DNA of 36,726 nt from the NCBI GenBank assembly GCA_013416795.1, contig RQSC01000842.1, positions 1 through 36,726 of the forward strand, in the 5' to 3' direction. A program made the position numbers and the translations under genes. Position 1 is the stretch's first letter. Every line of letters starts with the position of its first letter. The notes under the pieces were generated by a model. The model worked only from the letters and a program-made list of their open reading frames with translations, searched no databases and had not been told where the DNA came from. The stretch is from Prasinococcaceae sp. CCMP 1430 (taxonomy: Eukaryota; Prasinodermophyta; Palmophyllophyceae; Prasinococcales; Prasinococcaceae). This document shows positions 9,747 to 19,182 of the stretch, one piece after another.

Positions 9747-9795
9747 ATTCGTTAGCAATGAGCTACTATATGAGAGCATGCGGGCACACACACGT

Positions 9796-9839
<44 letters not shown>
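9796..9839. repeat. (CA)22 microsatellite
   Basis: A perfect CA dinucleotide run, bordered by further CA/CG alternating sequence to about 9865. It lies about 190 bp upstream of the UPF0114 ATG. Long purine-pyrimidine alternation of this kind can adopt Z-DNA. It is noncoding despite open frames that read as His-Thr repeats. Confidence 0.95.
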
Positions 9840-9843
<4 letters not shown>

Positions 9844-10024
9844 GCGCGCGCACGCACGCGCACGCATCCTTGCATGGACGGGCACGCACATGCTGTGGCT
9901 GTCAGTGCTGCCACTGTCTGTGGTGGCGCGCCGCGCGCGAGCGCGCACTCAGGGTCTGCAAGACTGCAAGTGGCCATTTGGCTGCCCGCGAGCGCCCCCA
10001 CGCTGCGCGGGGCGCACATCAATC

Positions 10025-10846
10025 ATGGCGGCGCCCGTTGCGTGCGGCTGGTCGCTAGCTGCCGGCCACGTGCGGCCGACTGCGCTGCGGGGCCGCGTGC
10101 TGCGGCTGCGGCGTCGGTGCGTACCGAGGGCCTCGGCGAGCTCCGACCAAGAGCCTCGGGACGGCCGCGGCGGGCCCGAGGGCGCGCGCGGTGGGGCGGC
10201 GAAGCAACTTACCAAGCGCAACGTGGAGCGAGTGCTAGTCTCCTCCCGCCTCATTGTGCTCCTCGGGGTGTTTCCAACGTTGTGCGCGAGTGCCCTGGAG
10301 TTTTTGAGCGGCGGTCGGACCGTGTTTTTGTCCGCGTCAGATCTGTTCCTCGAGCCTCCCGAGAGCGCCGAGGCGCTGAGCGCCGCCGCGGTGTCCGCGG
10401 TCGACCAATTTCTGGTGAGCGCATGCGTGGTGCCGGTGGATCGCGACTTCTAGGTGTCCACCTGTTTGACTGCGAACTGACTGCGAACTGACTGAGTACA
10501 TGCGCGTCCATCGCCCGCGCCCACACCACTGCCGCAGCTTGGAACGGTGCTGTACATCTTCGCGGCAGGCGTGTACGAGATCTTCGTGTCTCCGCTGACA
10601 GACGATGTCCTTGGGAGCGCTGCCAGTGCGCCGTGGATTGGTGAGAGCAAGACCACGCTCGAAAATCTCAAGCTGCGTCTCGGGCAAGTCATCGTGGTCA
10701 TTCTGCTAGTCAGAATTGTGGACGGCGCCAAGGCAGTGACGATCGAGAGCACGCTCGATTTGGTCCTCCTTGCGCTGGCGGCAGCGCTGGGCTCGCTCGC
10801 GCTTCGCCTCTCCATCGGCGACTACGTCGACTCCCCAGACCGCTAA
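10025..10846 (+). CDS. UPF0114 (YqhA-type) membrane protein, probably organelle-targeted, two exons
   Basis: Exon 1 10025-10414 and exon 2 10538-10846, joined by a 123-nt GT-AG intron (gtgagc...gccgcag) in phase 0; 232 aa. The first 45 residues are Arg/Ala/Ser-rich without acidic residues (ending PRASASSD), like a plastid transit peptide. The mature part begins with VERVLVSSRLIVLLGVFPTL, and across the intron reads VDQFLLGTVLYIFAAGVYE. It continues with a charged loop, LKLRLGQVIVVILLVRIVD, and a final helix ALAAALGSLALRL. This order of three to four membrane helices is that of UPF0114, known in bacteria and in plant plastids but without an assigned function. Restoration of the conserved second helix across the junction strongly supports the splice. 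It is head-to-head with the RING gene and convergent with HSP20 (231 bp between stops). Confidence 0.85.
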
Positions 10847-11076
10847 ATATGTGTACATATAGTACTTGCGTTGTTTACATGACTTCTGGCTCTTCTCGCG
10901 TACGATCAGTGGTAGAAGTTGCAATGCTGTCGCGATCAGCGCGTATACGTAAGCGCGTCTTGCGAGCTTCTATGATGCCGTACTCACCACAAAACGAAAA
11001 GTACACAGGCCGCCGCTCTGGTCGTGAGCGACCAACCTCCTCGGTGCGTCTTTGCTCGCTGAGCTTCGCTCGCTCG

Positions 11077-11793
11077 CTAGTTGGTCTCCTCGTGCCATGG
11101 CACCTCCTCCTCACCGTCGCCGTGCTCGGCCGCGGCCTCCTTCTGCACGACGGGCACTTGCACCGTGAGCACGCCGTGGTCGATCTTAGGCTTGATGCCC
11201 CTGACGGAGTCGTATTCGTCGGGGAGCGTCCACGAGCGGTCGAAGGACGCCCTGAAGGTGCTGCGGCTCGAGTACACCGCGCCACCCTCCTCGTCCTGCG
11301 TGGGCTCGCCGACCTCCTCGTCCTCACGGTTGGCGCGCACGCGGAGGACGTTGTCCTTGATGGTCACCTTGGTGTTCTCCTTGTGGCAGCCGGGCAGCTC
11401 GATGCGCACTGTGTAGTCTCCCGGGTTGTCGCCGCCGTCCGCTTGCAGCACGTCCGTGCGCCCCCAGCCGCCGAAGTGGCTGGCCGCGTCGGGCACGCCC
11501 GCGATCGCCGACGGGGCCACCTCATCGAGCATCTTGAGCATGTTGTTGAAGTCACGCAACGGGCTGAGCATGCCCATCGGCATCAGGTCGGAGTTGCGGT
11601 CGAACAGCGAGGGCCCCACCGCGCCCGGCCCGAACTCGTCGAAGAGCGAAAGCGGCGCCCGACCGCCGCGCATGCGGCGGCGGCGCGCCAGGCCGCCGCG
11701 GCCCTCCATCGGAGCCTGCGCGGCCGCCTGGCGCGCCCACCTCGAGGCCGCCGGGCGGCGCACGAGGCGCGCGGCGATCGTCACGGCGGACAT
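11077..11793 (-). CDS. HSP20-family small heat-shock protein, probably mitochondrial
   Basis: 238 aa, single exon. The ATG at 11793 opens an Arg/Ala-rich amphipathic leader (MSAVTIAARLVRRPAASRWA) typical of a mitochondrial presequence. A linker with SLFDEFGPG and SPLRDFNNMLKML is the N-terminal arm, and the alpha-crystallin domain covers about residues 108-215. Seen in it are YTVRIELPGC, VTIKDNVLRVRA, SFDRSWTLPD and the family signature DHGVLTVQVPV (A-x-x-x-n-GVL-type), followed by a short acidic tail. Such proteins are ATP-independent holdases that form oligomers and trap unfolding proteins. A perfect three-unit heat-shock element lies about 210 bp upstream of the ATG, so heat induction is likely. 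The next gene upstream on the same strand is the EGF-like gene, 570 bp away. Confidence 0.93.
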   Translation of the reverse strand: MSAVTIAARLVRRPAASRWARQAAAQAPMEGRGGLARRRRMRGGRAPLSLFDEFGPGAVGPSLFDRNSDLMPMGMLSPLRDFNNMLKMLDEVAPSAIAGVPDAASHFGGWGRTDVLQADGGDNPGDYTVRIELPGCHKENTKVTIKDNVLRVRANREDEEVGEPTQDEEGGAVYSSRSTFRASFDRSWTLPDEYDSVRGIKPKIDHGVLTVQVPVVQKEAAAEHGDGEEEVPWHEETN

Positions 11794-12004
11794 TCTCCTC
11801 GCGAGGATCCGAGTCGTCGCTCCCAGGCCCAGCAAGTGCGCGTGGCGTACGCGGTGTGGCACCCCGCCTCCCCCCCCCCCCCCTGGCAACGCGCTGCTGC
11901 TTGTTCCCGCGCGCCCGTTGCGTACCGCCGCGACCGCGCGCACATCAAAACGCATTGGATCCGCGCGTCGGCCCGCACAGCCGCGCCGATATGCGCAGCT
12001 CTCT

Positions 12005-12019
12005 GGAAGCTTCGAGAAA
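12005..12019 (-). promoter_or_regulatory. Perfect heat-shock element upstream of HSP20
   Basis: The sequence GAA-gc-TTC-ga-GAA (GAA at 12006, TTC at 12011, GAA at 12016) is an exact nGAAnnTTCnnGAAn array, the binding site for a heat-shock factor trimer. It lies 212 bp upstream of the HSP20 ATG. Confidence 0.75.
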
Positions 12020-12055
12020 ATCAACGCGGGCGTGAGCGTCTTTGGGGTTTTGGTG

Positions 12056-12064
12056 TTAGGGTTT
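12056..12064. promoter_or_regulatory. Telo-box (AAACCCTAA on the minus strand)
   Basis: TTAGGGTTT on the plus strand is an exact telo-box complement, 263 bp upstream of the HSP20 ATG and preceded by a GGGGTTTT tract at about 12044. It is a second perfect match to the plant motif in this window. Confidence 0.5.
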
Positions 12065-12192
12065 GAGTTCGGCGCGCGCTGTGTGCGAGTTCATGTGCGA
12101 CGCGCGCGGGGGTGCGACCCCGCAGGCTCCGTGGGTAACGGTTCGCACGGGAGCGCCTAGTGATCCCGACGTGGCGGAGGGTTCCCCCTGGG

Positions 12193-12205
12193 GAAGCTTC
12201 TCGAG
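12193..12205 (-). promoter_or_regulatory. Second, imperfect heat-shock element
   Basis: GAA-gc-TTC-tc-GAG repeats the same core as the site at 12005 with one mismatch in the third unit, about 400 bp upstream of the HSP20 ATG. It could be a weaker heat-shock factor site. Confidence 0.4.
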
Positions 12206-12363
12206 GGGGCGCGTCGACGGAGGGGCCAGCGTGCGGGCAGGCGGGCAGAGCCCGCGCGCGCTGTCTGCGCGCGCGCGCGTGCCCATTGACTGGACCGAGT
12301 CCAAGCGAGTTGTGCAAGATGGCGGTGCACGTGCCGATTCGTGCGTTACAGCCGTCGACCGTG

Positions 12364-13338
12364 CTAGGCGCCGAGGTCCGCTGTGTCGTCCAGCATGCTG
12401 CTGTCGTGGCGTCTGTTGGCGACGGGGGGCAGCGCGTCTGCTGCCTGCGGCTTCACCTGCGACGCGCGCGGTAAGTCCCCGCCGTTGCCGAGCTCCAGTT
12501 CGACGTGGTCGTCCTGGACGTCGTCGAGCAGCGGCTTGAACAGCGGCGCGCCCTCCTTCTCGCGCTTCACCATGAAGGTAGCGAACGCCACGGCCACCGC
12601 GGCGACAATCGCGGCAATGACGCCGATCACCACAGCGGCCGTGCTGTCGCCGCCGCCACCATCCGCGCCTTCGTCCGGCAAGAACAGCGCGGTGGCCTTC
12701 TCGCAGTGCCGACCGGTGTACCCATCAACGCAGTCGCACTCGCTCTTGCCCCGGCATCCCAGGCTCGAGTCGGCCATGCAGTAGTGTTTGATGGTGTCGT
12801 ACTTGGTCTTCTCGCATATGACAATCTCGTGCTCGCAGTGCGCACCGGTGAAGCCCTCGGGGCAGCTGCAGCTGATGGCCGCATTGCACGCCCTTGTGTC
12901 GTACGTCCCCCCGTGGCAGAAGTACATGCCCGTGCGCGCGGGGTGCGTCTTGTCCTCCTTGCACACCCCACCGCCATTGTTGCACTCCGTCTCACCGTTG
13001 CCGTGCACCCACGCGGTGCCGCGCGTCGAGCACGTGGCCCCATTGTCCAGACACCACACTCCCGTGCCGCAGTCGACGGTCGGTACCTCGCACTCGGCGC
13101 CAGTGTAGGTCGGGCCGAGCGCCCAGTGCGTGTTGCAGATGCACCGGGGAGCGCCGTCGGGTCCGGTGCCGCACGCCGTGCCCTCGTCGGTGTGTTGGCA
13201 CACGAGGCCCTCGCCGCCGCAGGCCACGCTCGCGGCAAACGCAGGGGGCGCGGCGCAGACTAGGGCTCCTGCGACTGCAGCGGCGGCGGCCACCGCGAGC
13301 ACCCCGCGTCCCCGCGCCGTCCGGCTGGACCGCGCCAT
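12364..13338 (-). CDS. EGF-like type I membrane protein
   Basis: 324 aa, single exon, from ATG 13338. A signal peptide is clear (Arg-rich n-region, GVLAVAAAAAVAGALVC, AFA cleavage context near residue 36). The ectodomain is Cys-rich with several EGF-like modules; the two best end CSCPEGFTGAHC and CDCVDGYTGRHC, with less regular ones before them (GLVCQHTDEGTACG; NGATCSTRGTAW). A transmembrane helix (TAAVVIGVIAAIVAAVAVAF) lies at about residues 233-255, with stop-transfer KREKEG and a 65-residue acidic cytoplasmic tail that has no kinase or recognisable domain. It may be a cell-surface adhesion or receptor-like protein. I do not recognise a named orthologue. Confidence 0.85.
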   Translation of the reverse strand: MARSSRTARGRGVLAVAAAAAVAGALVCAAPPAFAASVACGGEGLVCQHTDEGTACGTGPDGAPRCICNTHWALGPTYTGAECEVPTVDCGTGVWCLDNGATCSTRGTAWVHGNGETECNNGGGVCKEDKTHPARTGMYFCHGGTYDTRACNAAISCSCPEGFTGAHCEHEIVICEKTKYDTIKHYCMADSSLGCRGKSECDCVDGYTGRHCEKATALFLPDEGADGGGGDSTAAVVIGVIAAIVAAVAVAFATFMVKREKEGAPLFKPLLDDVQDDHVELELGNGGDLPRASQVKPQAADALPPVANRRHDSSMLDDTADLGA

Positions 13339-13458
13339 GGTGTACCTGTGGGCAGCCCCCTCTTCTGCGGCCGACGGCTCGACGGCGGGCGCGCGCGTTG
13401 GCGCTGACGGCCGTGCCCCGCCCACCCTGCGCAGCCGGCGAGGTGTGGAGCACCCCTT

Positions 13459-13479
13459 TCTCTCTCTCTCTCTCTCTCT
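13459..13479. repeat. (TC)10 microsatellite
   Basis: A TC run (GA on the coding strand) about 120 bp upstream of the EGF-like gene's ATG, probably in its promoter or 5' UTR. Alternating CG/CA-rich sequence follows to about 13600. The rest of the 875-bp gap 13339-14213 holds no gene that I can see. Confidence 0.85.
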
Positions 13480-13916
13480 GTGCCTCTCTTCCGCACATGC
13501 ATTGGCCTTGGCACTCCTCTCTCGCGCGTTCGCGCGCGCACGCGCATATGCGCGCGCCCGCGCGCGCACACGCGCGCGCGCGCTGTGGCCACGCGCGCGC
13601 GCGCGCTATCGCCGCCGCGATTCCGATTCTCTCTCGCGCGCCCACCCTCCCCTCACGTCTATCCAATCCCCAGCTAAATTCAAAAAGTGCGCCAATCAAT
13701 CGACGGTGCGCACGTCCTCGATCGATGGATTGATTTGATTGATGCGCCCAGCCAACCAATGTCATTTGACCTATCGCAGGGGCGCCTCGACCGGCAGAGA
13801 GATCCGCATCTCCACAGCTCAGCAGCGCTTCATCGCGTTGACTCTCGCGGCAGCGAGACCGTCAATCGAAGCAAACCTGTTGTCGCCAAGAACGACAGTT
13901 GCGGTAGATTCGAGCT

Positions 13917-13948
13917 TGGTTAAGGGTTAGACTATAATAGGGTTAGGG
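13917..13948. promoter_or_regulatory. Telomere-repeat-like cluster between the EGF-like and kinesin genes
   Basis: Degenerate units TTAAGGGTTAG and AGGGTTAGGG flank a TATAATA stretch in locally AT-rich sequence. A further GGGGTTAGG occurs at about 14146. They lie upstream of the EGF-like gene (about 580 bp before its ATG). They are interstitial, so they do not mark a chromosome end. Confidence 0.4.
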
Positions 13949-14213
13949 CAGGTCGCGCGCATATGCGCGTATGTGCATGCGCGCAGGCCAGGCCAGGCCC
14001 CCGCCGGCGCCAGGTACAGGCCGGCCGGGCCGCCGCCGGCCAGGCCGCGCTGCGGCCAGGGCGCAGCCGGGGCGGGTGCCTGGCGTCTGCTGCCGCTGGG
14101 TGGGTTGTGTTGGCTTCCAATGGGATCGTGTTCGCATTTATGTGTGGGGTTAGGCCCTTGAGCTACGTGCTCGCTCGCCAGCTAGAGTGGAAAGCTGCCG
14201 GCGAGGCGAGCTC

Positions 14214-17200
14214 CTAGCCGAGGGGCGGCAGGGGCGCGCTCTTCGCGACGCCAGCATCAATGCGCTCAGTGACCGTCACCAAGACCTTGTCTAGACCCAT
14301 GCGCCGCACGTGCGACGAGCTGGAGCCGGGCGACGCGCGGGGCGCCGGCGAGCGGGCGGGCGGCGGGGACCGCAGGGGCGAGCCCGCCGGCGTGCGCCGG
14401 GCAGGGGAACGCGGGGGCGACGGCAGGGGCCCGCGCGCGGGACTCATCGCGTCCGTCGCCTGCGCCGAGGCCGCTGAGGCCGCCTTGGCGCCACCGCGGG
14501 CTCCCGCGGTGAATATGGCTACGCCCGCGCCGGCGACCGCACCCGCGATGCCTCGCAGTGCGCGGAACGGCTGGAGCAGCTCGCGCCCCGCTCCCTCAGG
14601 CCTCTTCGCGCTGGCCTCGCCGCCATTCGCGCCGACGTCGGCGCTCCCGCCGTCACTGGGAGTCGCCTGTCCGGTGCCCGCTGCGGCGGAAGCTGGAGCA
14701 CCCACCCCAGTGCTCTCCTGCGGCTGCGCAGATTGCTCCGGTCGATGCTCGCGCCGGCCCGCCGCCAGGCGCGCCTGCTGCTGCTGGACTCTGCTCAGCT
14801 GCGCGCGCGCGCGCCCGAGCTCCGTGGCCGTCTCCTTGTGCTCCTTGGACGCCTTCGCGAGCTCGCGCTTGCGCTTGTGCGCAGCCGCGGACATCGCGGC
14901 GATGGCTTTCTCGCGCTTGCCGATCTCAGCTTTGGCGCCTGCGAGCTGCTTGGCGAGGGCATCTGCATGCATCTTCGACCGGGCGAGCTCGCCGCGATGC
15001 ACTCGCTCCGCGTTCGCGAGCTCAGCCCGATGCTCGCGCGCGGTGCCCGATGCGGCCCTGAGCTCGCTCGCGAGCCGCTTCACGTCGGCTTCCGAGCGCG
15101 CGCGCGTGTTCTTGAGCGATTCCGACAAGCGCTTGGCACTCTCGCGCGACTTTTCCAGCTCCGCGCGCAGCCTGGCCACGTCTTTCTTCGAAGCAGCCAC
15201 GCCCGCCTTGGCATTGTCCACCTCAGCCCTCGACTTCTGCTCAGCGCTCGCCTGCGCACCCTGCAGGTCTGTCCGCAGCGAGCATAGCTGGGTCTCTAGC
15301 TCCGCGGCGGCGGCCTTGTACCGATCGCCGTCGGCGACAGCACTCCTGAGCCGCCCGTCGACCTCCGCCAGCTCTGACTGCGCGGTGACCCTCCCTGCCC
15401 GCTCGACTTCGAGCTGTGCGCGCACAGCATTGAGCTGCGACTCGTTGGCCTCCGCCTCGCTCGCTGCGGCCGCCACGGTCGAGCGCAACATCTCCTCGGC
15501 GGTGGTGGCTGCCGCCGTCCGTGCGGTCTCCGCGTCGGCGCGCGCGGTCTCCGCGTCGGCGCGTGCGGCCTCCGCGTCGGCGCGCGCGGCCTCCGCGTCG
15601 GCGCGCGCGGCCCCCAGAGCAATCTCGAGGCGCGCCCTCTCCGTGCGGGCACTCGCGAGCTCCTTCTGCAGTTCGGACACGGTCGAGCCACTTGACGCAA
15701 GCTCACCGTCGACGCGCGCGGCCGCCGCCGCCATCCCCTCCAGCTCACCACGCAGCTTCTCCTTCTCGGCCTGAGCGGCGCGCATCTCGACCTCCGCCGC
15801 GTCCCTGCCTGCCAGCGCGGCCTGCGTCTGCTCCTCCGCGCTCTCCTTGTCAGCGCGCGCAATCTTGAGCTCCTCGCTCAACTGCTCGAGAGTGGCCTCG
15901 AAGCCCGAGTTGGTGTCATTGACTGCGTCCAGCGCGCCCTTGAGGCCCGACTTCACCTCCGTGACCACCTTCAGCTCGTTCTGAGCCTCTTCCTTCATCT
16001 TGGTCGTGGTCGCGAGCTCTGCTGCAAGTGCCTCGAGCGTAGATTCGACGGTCGCCTTGGCCTCGGCCACGGCACTCAGCTCCGCGCGCAACGCGCGCTC
16101 CGTGCCGGCGCTCTCGTCGACGGCGGCTTTCAGCATTTCATTCGCCCGATCCAATTCAGACTCGGCACGCGCCCTGGCTTCTCCCACCGCGCACAGCTCG
16201 TCGCGCAAGGCACGCTCGATGTCGGTGCGGGCTTGAACGGTAGCGTCTAGCTTCTCCTCAGCGGCGCTGAGCTTTGCGTCGACGCTTGCTTTGGCCCCGA
16301 CCACTGCGGCCAGCTCAGCCTCGATGCTGGCCTTGGCCTCGGCGAGCGCCTTGAGCTCGGCACGCCAGCCGGTTTCGCTGTCCTCGCTTGCTCGTCTCTT
16401 CGCCGCTATGGCCTCGGTGGCCGTTTTGAGCTCGCCCTCGACGCCGGCTTTGGCTGCTGTGAGCGCAATGACTTCAGTCCTGAGGGTCCGCACGTCTCCG
16501 ACGAGCTCAGTGTTGGTCTCCTTCATCGCAGCGAGTTCCCCTCGGAGAGCTTCCTCAGTCGCGCGGTGGGCCTCCTTCATGGCCGAGATCTCTCCTTCGG
16601 CAGTGGCGTGATCTACATCCGCGTTGGCTGCAGCTTTCGCACTCATCTCCGCCAACTCGAACTCCATGCTCGAATTTGCGGCGGCTGCATCGGCGAGCTT
16701 ATGCTCGAGGCGCCTCGTGTCATCAAGCGTCGCCTTCAGCTCGCCCTCTGCTCGGCTCTTCGCAGCCATTGCTCCATGCAGCGACGTCTCGATTACCTGT
16801 ATGGAAGCCGTCGCGACGCCGAGCTCAGCCTCAGCGTTGGCCTTCGCCTCGGAGATAGCTCGCAGCTTCGTGCGTAGGTTTGCGTTGGCCTCAGCGAGTG
16901 CCTCCAGCTCCCGCTCTGCCGCGTCGCGCGCGTCCTCAACGTCCAGCTTGCGCGCTCGGAGCGCGTACAGCTCACCCTCGGCCTTCGCGCGCCCCTCAGC
17001 CTCCAAGCGCAACTTCGCCTTGGTCACCTCCAACGCGCTCTGGGCAACGAGCTGAGCGGCGCGCGCCTGCTCGAGCTCGGCATCGCCGACCGAGATGGAT
17101 TCCTGCGTTTGCGGAGGGGTGCATTCGGACGCCCCATAGGCTTCTTCTTGCCACTCTAGACCCTTCTTCGCAGGAGTCGAGGGCGAGTCGCCGCCCTCAG

Positions 17201-18719
17201 ACGCCTGCTCAGCTGCGGCCGCGCCTTCCTGGTCACTGTCCCTGCCGGGCGACGACAAGGAAGCGAAGATTGCGGCTGCCGCAGCGGCGGCCTTCTCGGT
17301 TGCCACTGACTTGCGGCTCCGCCGGACCGGCGGCGCTCGCGAGGCCGCGAGCCTGCGCGTGTGCTCCTCTCGCTCCTCGTCCAGAAGTGCCTGACGCAGC
17401 CCGAGCAGCTTCTGCTCTAGGTCCGGATGGTTGGCCTGAGTGCCATCGCCATCGCCTTCGGCGTGCGCCTGCGCGAGCTCAGCGCGCAGCGCAGCAGCAG
17501 CTCCCGCTTGTCGCAGGAAGAAGGAGTCGGAGCTGCTAGTCACCTCGTTCACGCGAACGGCGTTGCGCACCCGCATGCAGCTTGCCGCGAAGCGCAGCGT
17601 TGACTTGTTCTCTTCGACGTTCCACGGCGCGGGCGTCAGGGCGCAGATGACCACCGTCCGCGCATTCCCGCCCAGCGGGGCGCGCAGGATGCGCGTGAGC
17701 ATGCTGTCGCGGTATGGGATGCGGCTGATGCCTTTGTCGGTGCCATACGCTTGCACCCCACGCTTTCTCCGCCCAAGCTTCGAGACGACCAGTCCCAGCG
17801 TGACGAGCGATCTGTTGATGATATCGCCCGGCTCGGCGAGCCTGCCAGCTCTCTCGGCCTCGATGTGCTCACGCCCCACGTTGGCCACCTCCACCAGGTA
17901 CAGCCTCCCAACGCGCGCGCTGGAGTTCCGGCTCCCGCCTCGCTCAGCGGATTCGACGGTGAGGCGTAAGATCGTGTGCGCGCGGCTTTCCTCCGCGCCG
18001 TCGATCGCCCGGCGCGTGCGCTCACCTTCGTCCAAGATGGCCTCGACGTCGTCCTCGTCGCGAACAATCCGCTCCGCGCAGCCCTTCACGACGGCACCGC
18101 TCGTGGCCTCCGCGCGCATCACGAGCGATTCGTTTCGCGCGTCCAACAGGTCAGCAAGCTCCTCGCCATGCACCTGGAAGAAGGCCGCGCGCACGACGCA
18201 CTCGCGCTGCGCGGCCTGCGCAGCGGCGGCCGTGAAGACGTCGCGGGCGGCACGCAGCGCAACGCCCGGGTCGGACGCGGTGCCGCGCATCGTGTGCGAC
18301 TTGCCCGCGCCCTCTGGGCCATAGACGAGCACGCATCCATTGCAGCCCTCGGCGACAGAGCGCGCAATGGACGCGGGCCAGTCCAAATACACCTCCGCCG
18401 TGGATGCGTCCGGACGGTAGACAGCATCGTACTCCCACGGTCCCGTGGGAAGTTTCACGGGAGACGAGCCGGCGGGCGGCGGCGACGAGGGCGCCGCGGC
18501 CGCGTCGCCCGAGTACGCGAGCGTGTTCCCGACGACGCGCAGCTTTGGCAGTGGCACCAGCGCGGATGGAGAGTCAGCGTGCGTGGCCGCGTGCATTGCG
18601 GCTTCCTTGGCAGCCCTTCGGCGCTCGGCGTCGGAGAGCGGCCTGAGGCGCACGACGACGGCCACGCCGAACTCGTCCGTATCCGCGACCACCTCCGAGG
18701 CGCCGCCGGCCGCCGCCAT
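14214..18719 (-). CDS. Kinesin-like protein with degenerate motor and very long coiled coil
   Basis: 1501 aa, single exon, from ATG 18719. The N-terminal motor (about residues 15-400) has a P-loop GPEGAGKSHTM (K140), switch I remnant EESRAH, the alpha-4 region SLVTLGLVVSKL, IPYRDSMLTRIL, LGGNARTVVICALTPA and neck STLRFAASCMRVRNAVRVNE. These match the kinesin order closely. Switch II is badly changed: LVEVANVGRE (residues 275-284) stands where LVDLAGSER is expected, losing the switch Gly and Glu. ATP turnover may be slow or absent. From about 420 to 1330 there is an Ala/Glu-rich coiled coil with repeated blocks like ALRAELSAVAEAKATVES, resembling kinesin-7/CENP-E layouts. The C-terminus is Pro/Ser/Arg-rich. 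The frame continues past this ATG toward the kinase, but that part looks noncoding. It is head-to-head with the kinase gene. Confidence 0.88.
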   Translation of the reverse strand: MAAAGGASEVVADTDEFGVAVVVRLRPLSDAERRRAAKEAAMHAATHADSPSALVPLPKLRVVGNTLAYSGDAAAAPSSPPPAGSSPVKLPTGPWEYDAVYRPDASTAEVYLDWPASIARSVAEGCNGCVLVYGPEGAGKSHTMRGTASDPGVALRAARDVFTAAAAQAAQRECVVRAAFFQVHGEELADLLDARNESLVMRAEATSGAVVKGCAERIVRDEDDVEAILDEGERTRRAIDGAEESRAHTILRLTVESAERGGSRNSSARVGRLYLVEVANVGREHIEAERAGRLAEPGDIINRSLVTLGLVVSKLGRRKRGVQAYGTDKGISRIPYRDSMLTRILRAPLGGNARTVVICALTPAPWNVEENKSTLRFAASCMRVRNAVRVNEVTSSSDSFFLRQAGAAAALRAELAQAHAEGDGDGTQANHPDLEQKLLGLRQALLDEEREEHTRRLAASRAPPVRRSRKSVATEKAAAAAAAIFASLSSPGRDSDQEGAAAAEQASEGGDSPSTPAKKGLEWQEEAYGASECTPPQTQESISVGDAELEQARAAQLVAQSALEVTKAKLRLEAEGRAKAEGELYALRARKLDVEDARDAAERELEALAEANANLRTKLRAISEAKANAEAELGVATASIQVIETSLHGAMAAKSRAEGELKATLDDTRRLEHKLADAAAANSSMEFELAEMSAKAAANADVDHATAEGEISAMKEAHRATEEALRGELAAMKETNTELVGDVRTLRTEVIALTAAKAGVEGELKTATEAIAAKRRASEDSETGWRAELKALAEAKASIEAELAAVVGAKASVDAKLSAAEEKLDATVQARTDIERALRDELCAVGEARARAESELDRANEMLKAAVDESAGTERALRAELSAVAEAKATVESTLEALAAELATTTKMKEEAQNELKVVTEVKSGLKGALDAVNDTNSGFEATLEQLSEELKIARADKESAEEQTQAALAGRDAAEVEMRAAQAEKEKLRGELEGMAAAAARVDGELASSGSTVSELQKELASARTERARLEIALGAARADAEAARADAEAARADAETARADAETARTAAATTAEEMLRSTVAAAASEAEANESQLNAVRAQLEVERAGRVTAQSELAEVDGRLRSAVADGDRYKAAAAELETQLCSLRTDLQGAQASAEQKSRAEVDNAKAGVAASKKDVARLRAELEKSRESAKRLSESLKNTRARSEADVKRLASELRAASGTAREHRAELANAERVHRGELARSKMHADALAKQLAGAKAEIGKREKAIAAMSAAAHKRKRELAKASKEHKETATELGRARAQLSRVQQQQARLAAGRREHRPEQSAQPQESTGVGAPASAAAGTGQATPSDGGSADVGANGGEASAKRPEGAGRELLQPFRALRGIAGAVAGAGVAIFTAGARGGAKAASAASAQATDAMSPARGPLPSPPRSPARRTPAGSPLRSPPPARSPAPRASPGSSSSHVRRMGLDKVLVTVTERIDAGVAKSAPLPPLG
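15521..15612. repeat. Coding 18-bp tandem repeat in the kinesin coiled coil
   Basis: About five copies of an 18-bp unit with the core GGTCTCCGCGTCGG or GGCCTCCGCGTCGG. On the minus strand they encode a six-residue unit of the type ADAE[A/T]AR. Six is not a multiple of the heptad, so the repeat may locally overwind or interrupt the coiled coil. Confidence 0.85.
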
Positions 18720-19182
18720 CGCGCCGGGGCGCTGCGGGCGCGCCGCCGGCGAGGAGATTGCCAGGGATGGGAGGGGACTGCGGCGCGCGGCGGCGACGCG
18801 CCCCCCGCCCGCGCTGTGACCCGGCCGGCGCTCCCCCCTTCTCTCCCTCCCCCATCCCCCTAACCCCCTCCCACCCGGTTCGGCGCCGCACCGAGCGCAC
18901 CCGCCGCGCGGCGCCGTGCCCCCTGGATTCTCCAGCAGCTCGCCAGCCGGAGCGGGCGCGGTCTCGGACGGGCGGGAGGACTCCCCCGAACCCCATCGGC
19001 GGCGGGGGCGAAAGGGCGTCCCAACCGCCGCGCCCCGCCGCGCCCCGCCGCGCCGATGCCGGATCGGATCCGTCGATCGACTCCTCGCTCGGCCGGTCGG
19101 TCGGGTGGATCCGTCCGGATCGGGATCGGGGGGGCGGGGATCCCCACGCTTGCGAGCTGCCTCCTTCTGCGCAAAATTACAG

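Noticed and set aside
9758-9870. His-Thr repeat protein from the CA microsatellite
   Set aside because: It is simple-sequence noise upstream of the UPF0114 ATG, with no conserved content before MAAPVACGW.
10849-12066. 405-codon plus-strand frame across HSP20
   Set aside because: It is the reverse shadow of the conserved alpha-crystallin gene and crosses its promoter.
13917-13948. Chromosome end or true telomere
   Set aside because: The units are degenerate, few and flanked by genes on both sides, so they are interstitial or regulatory.
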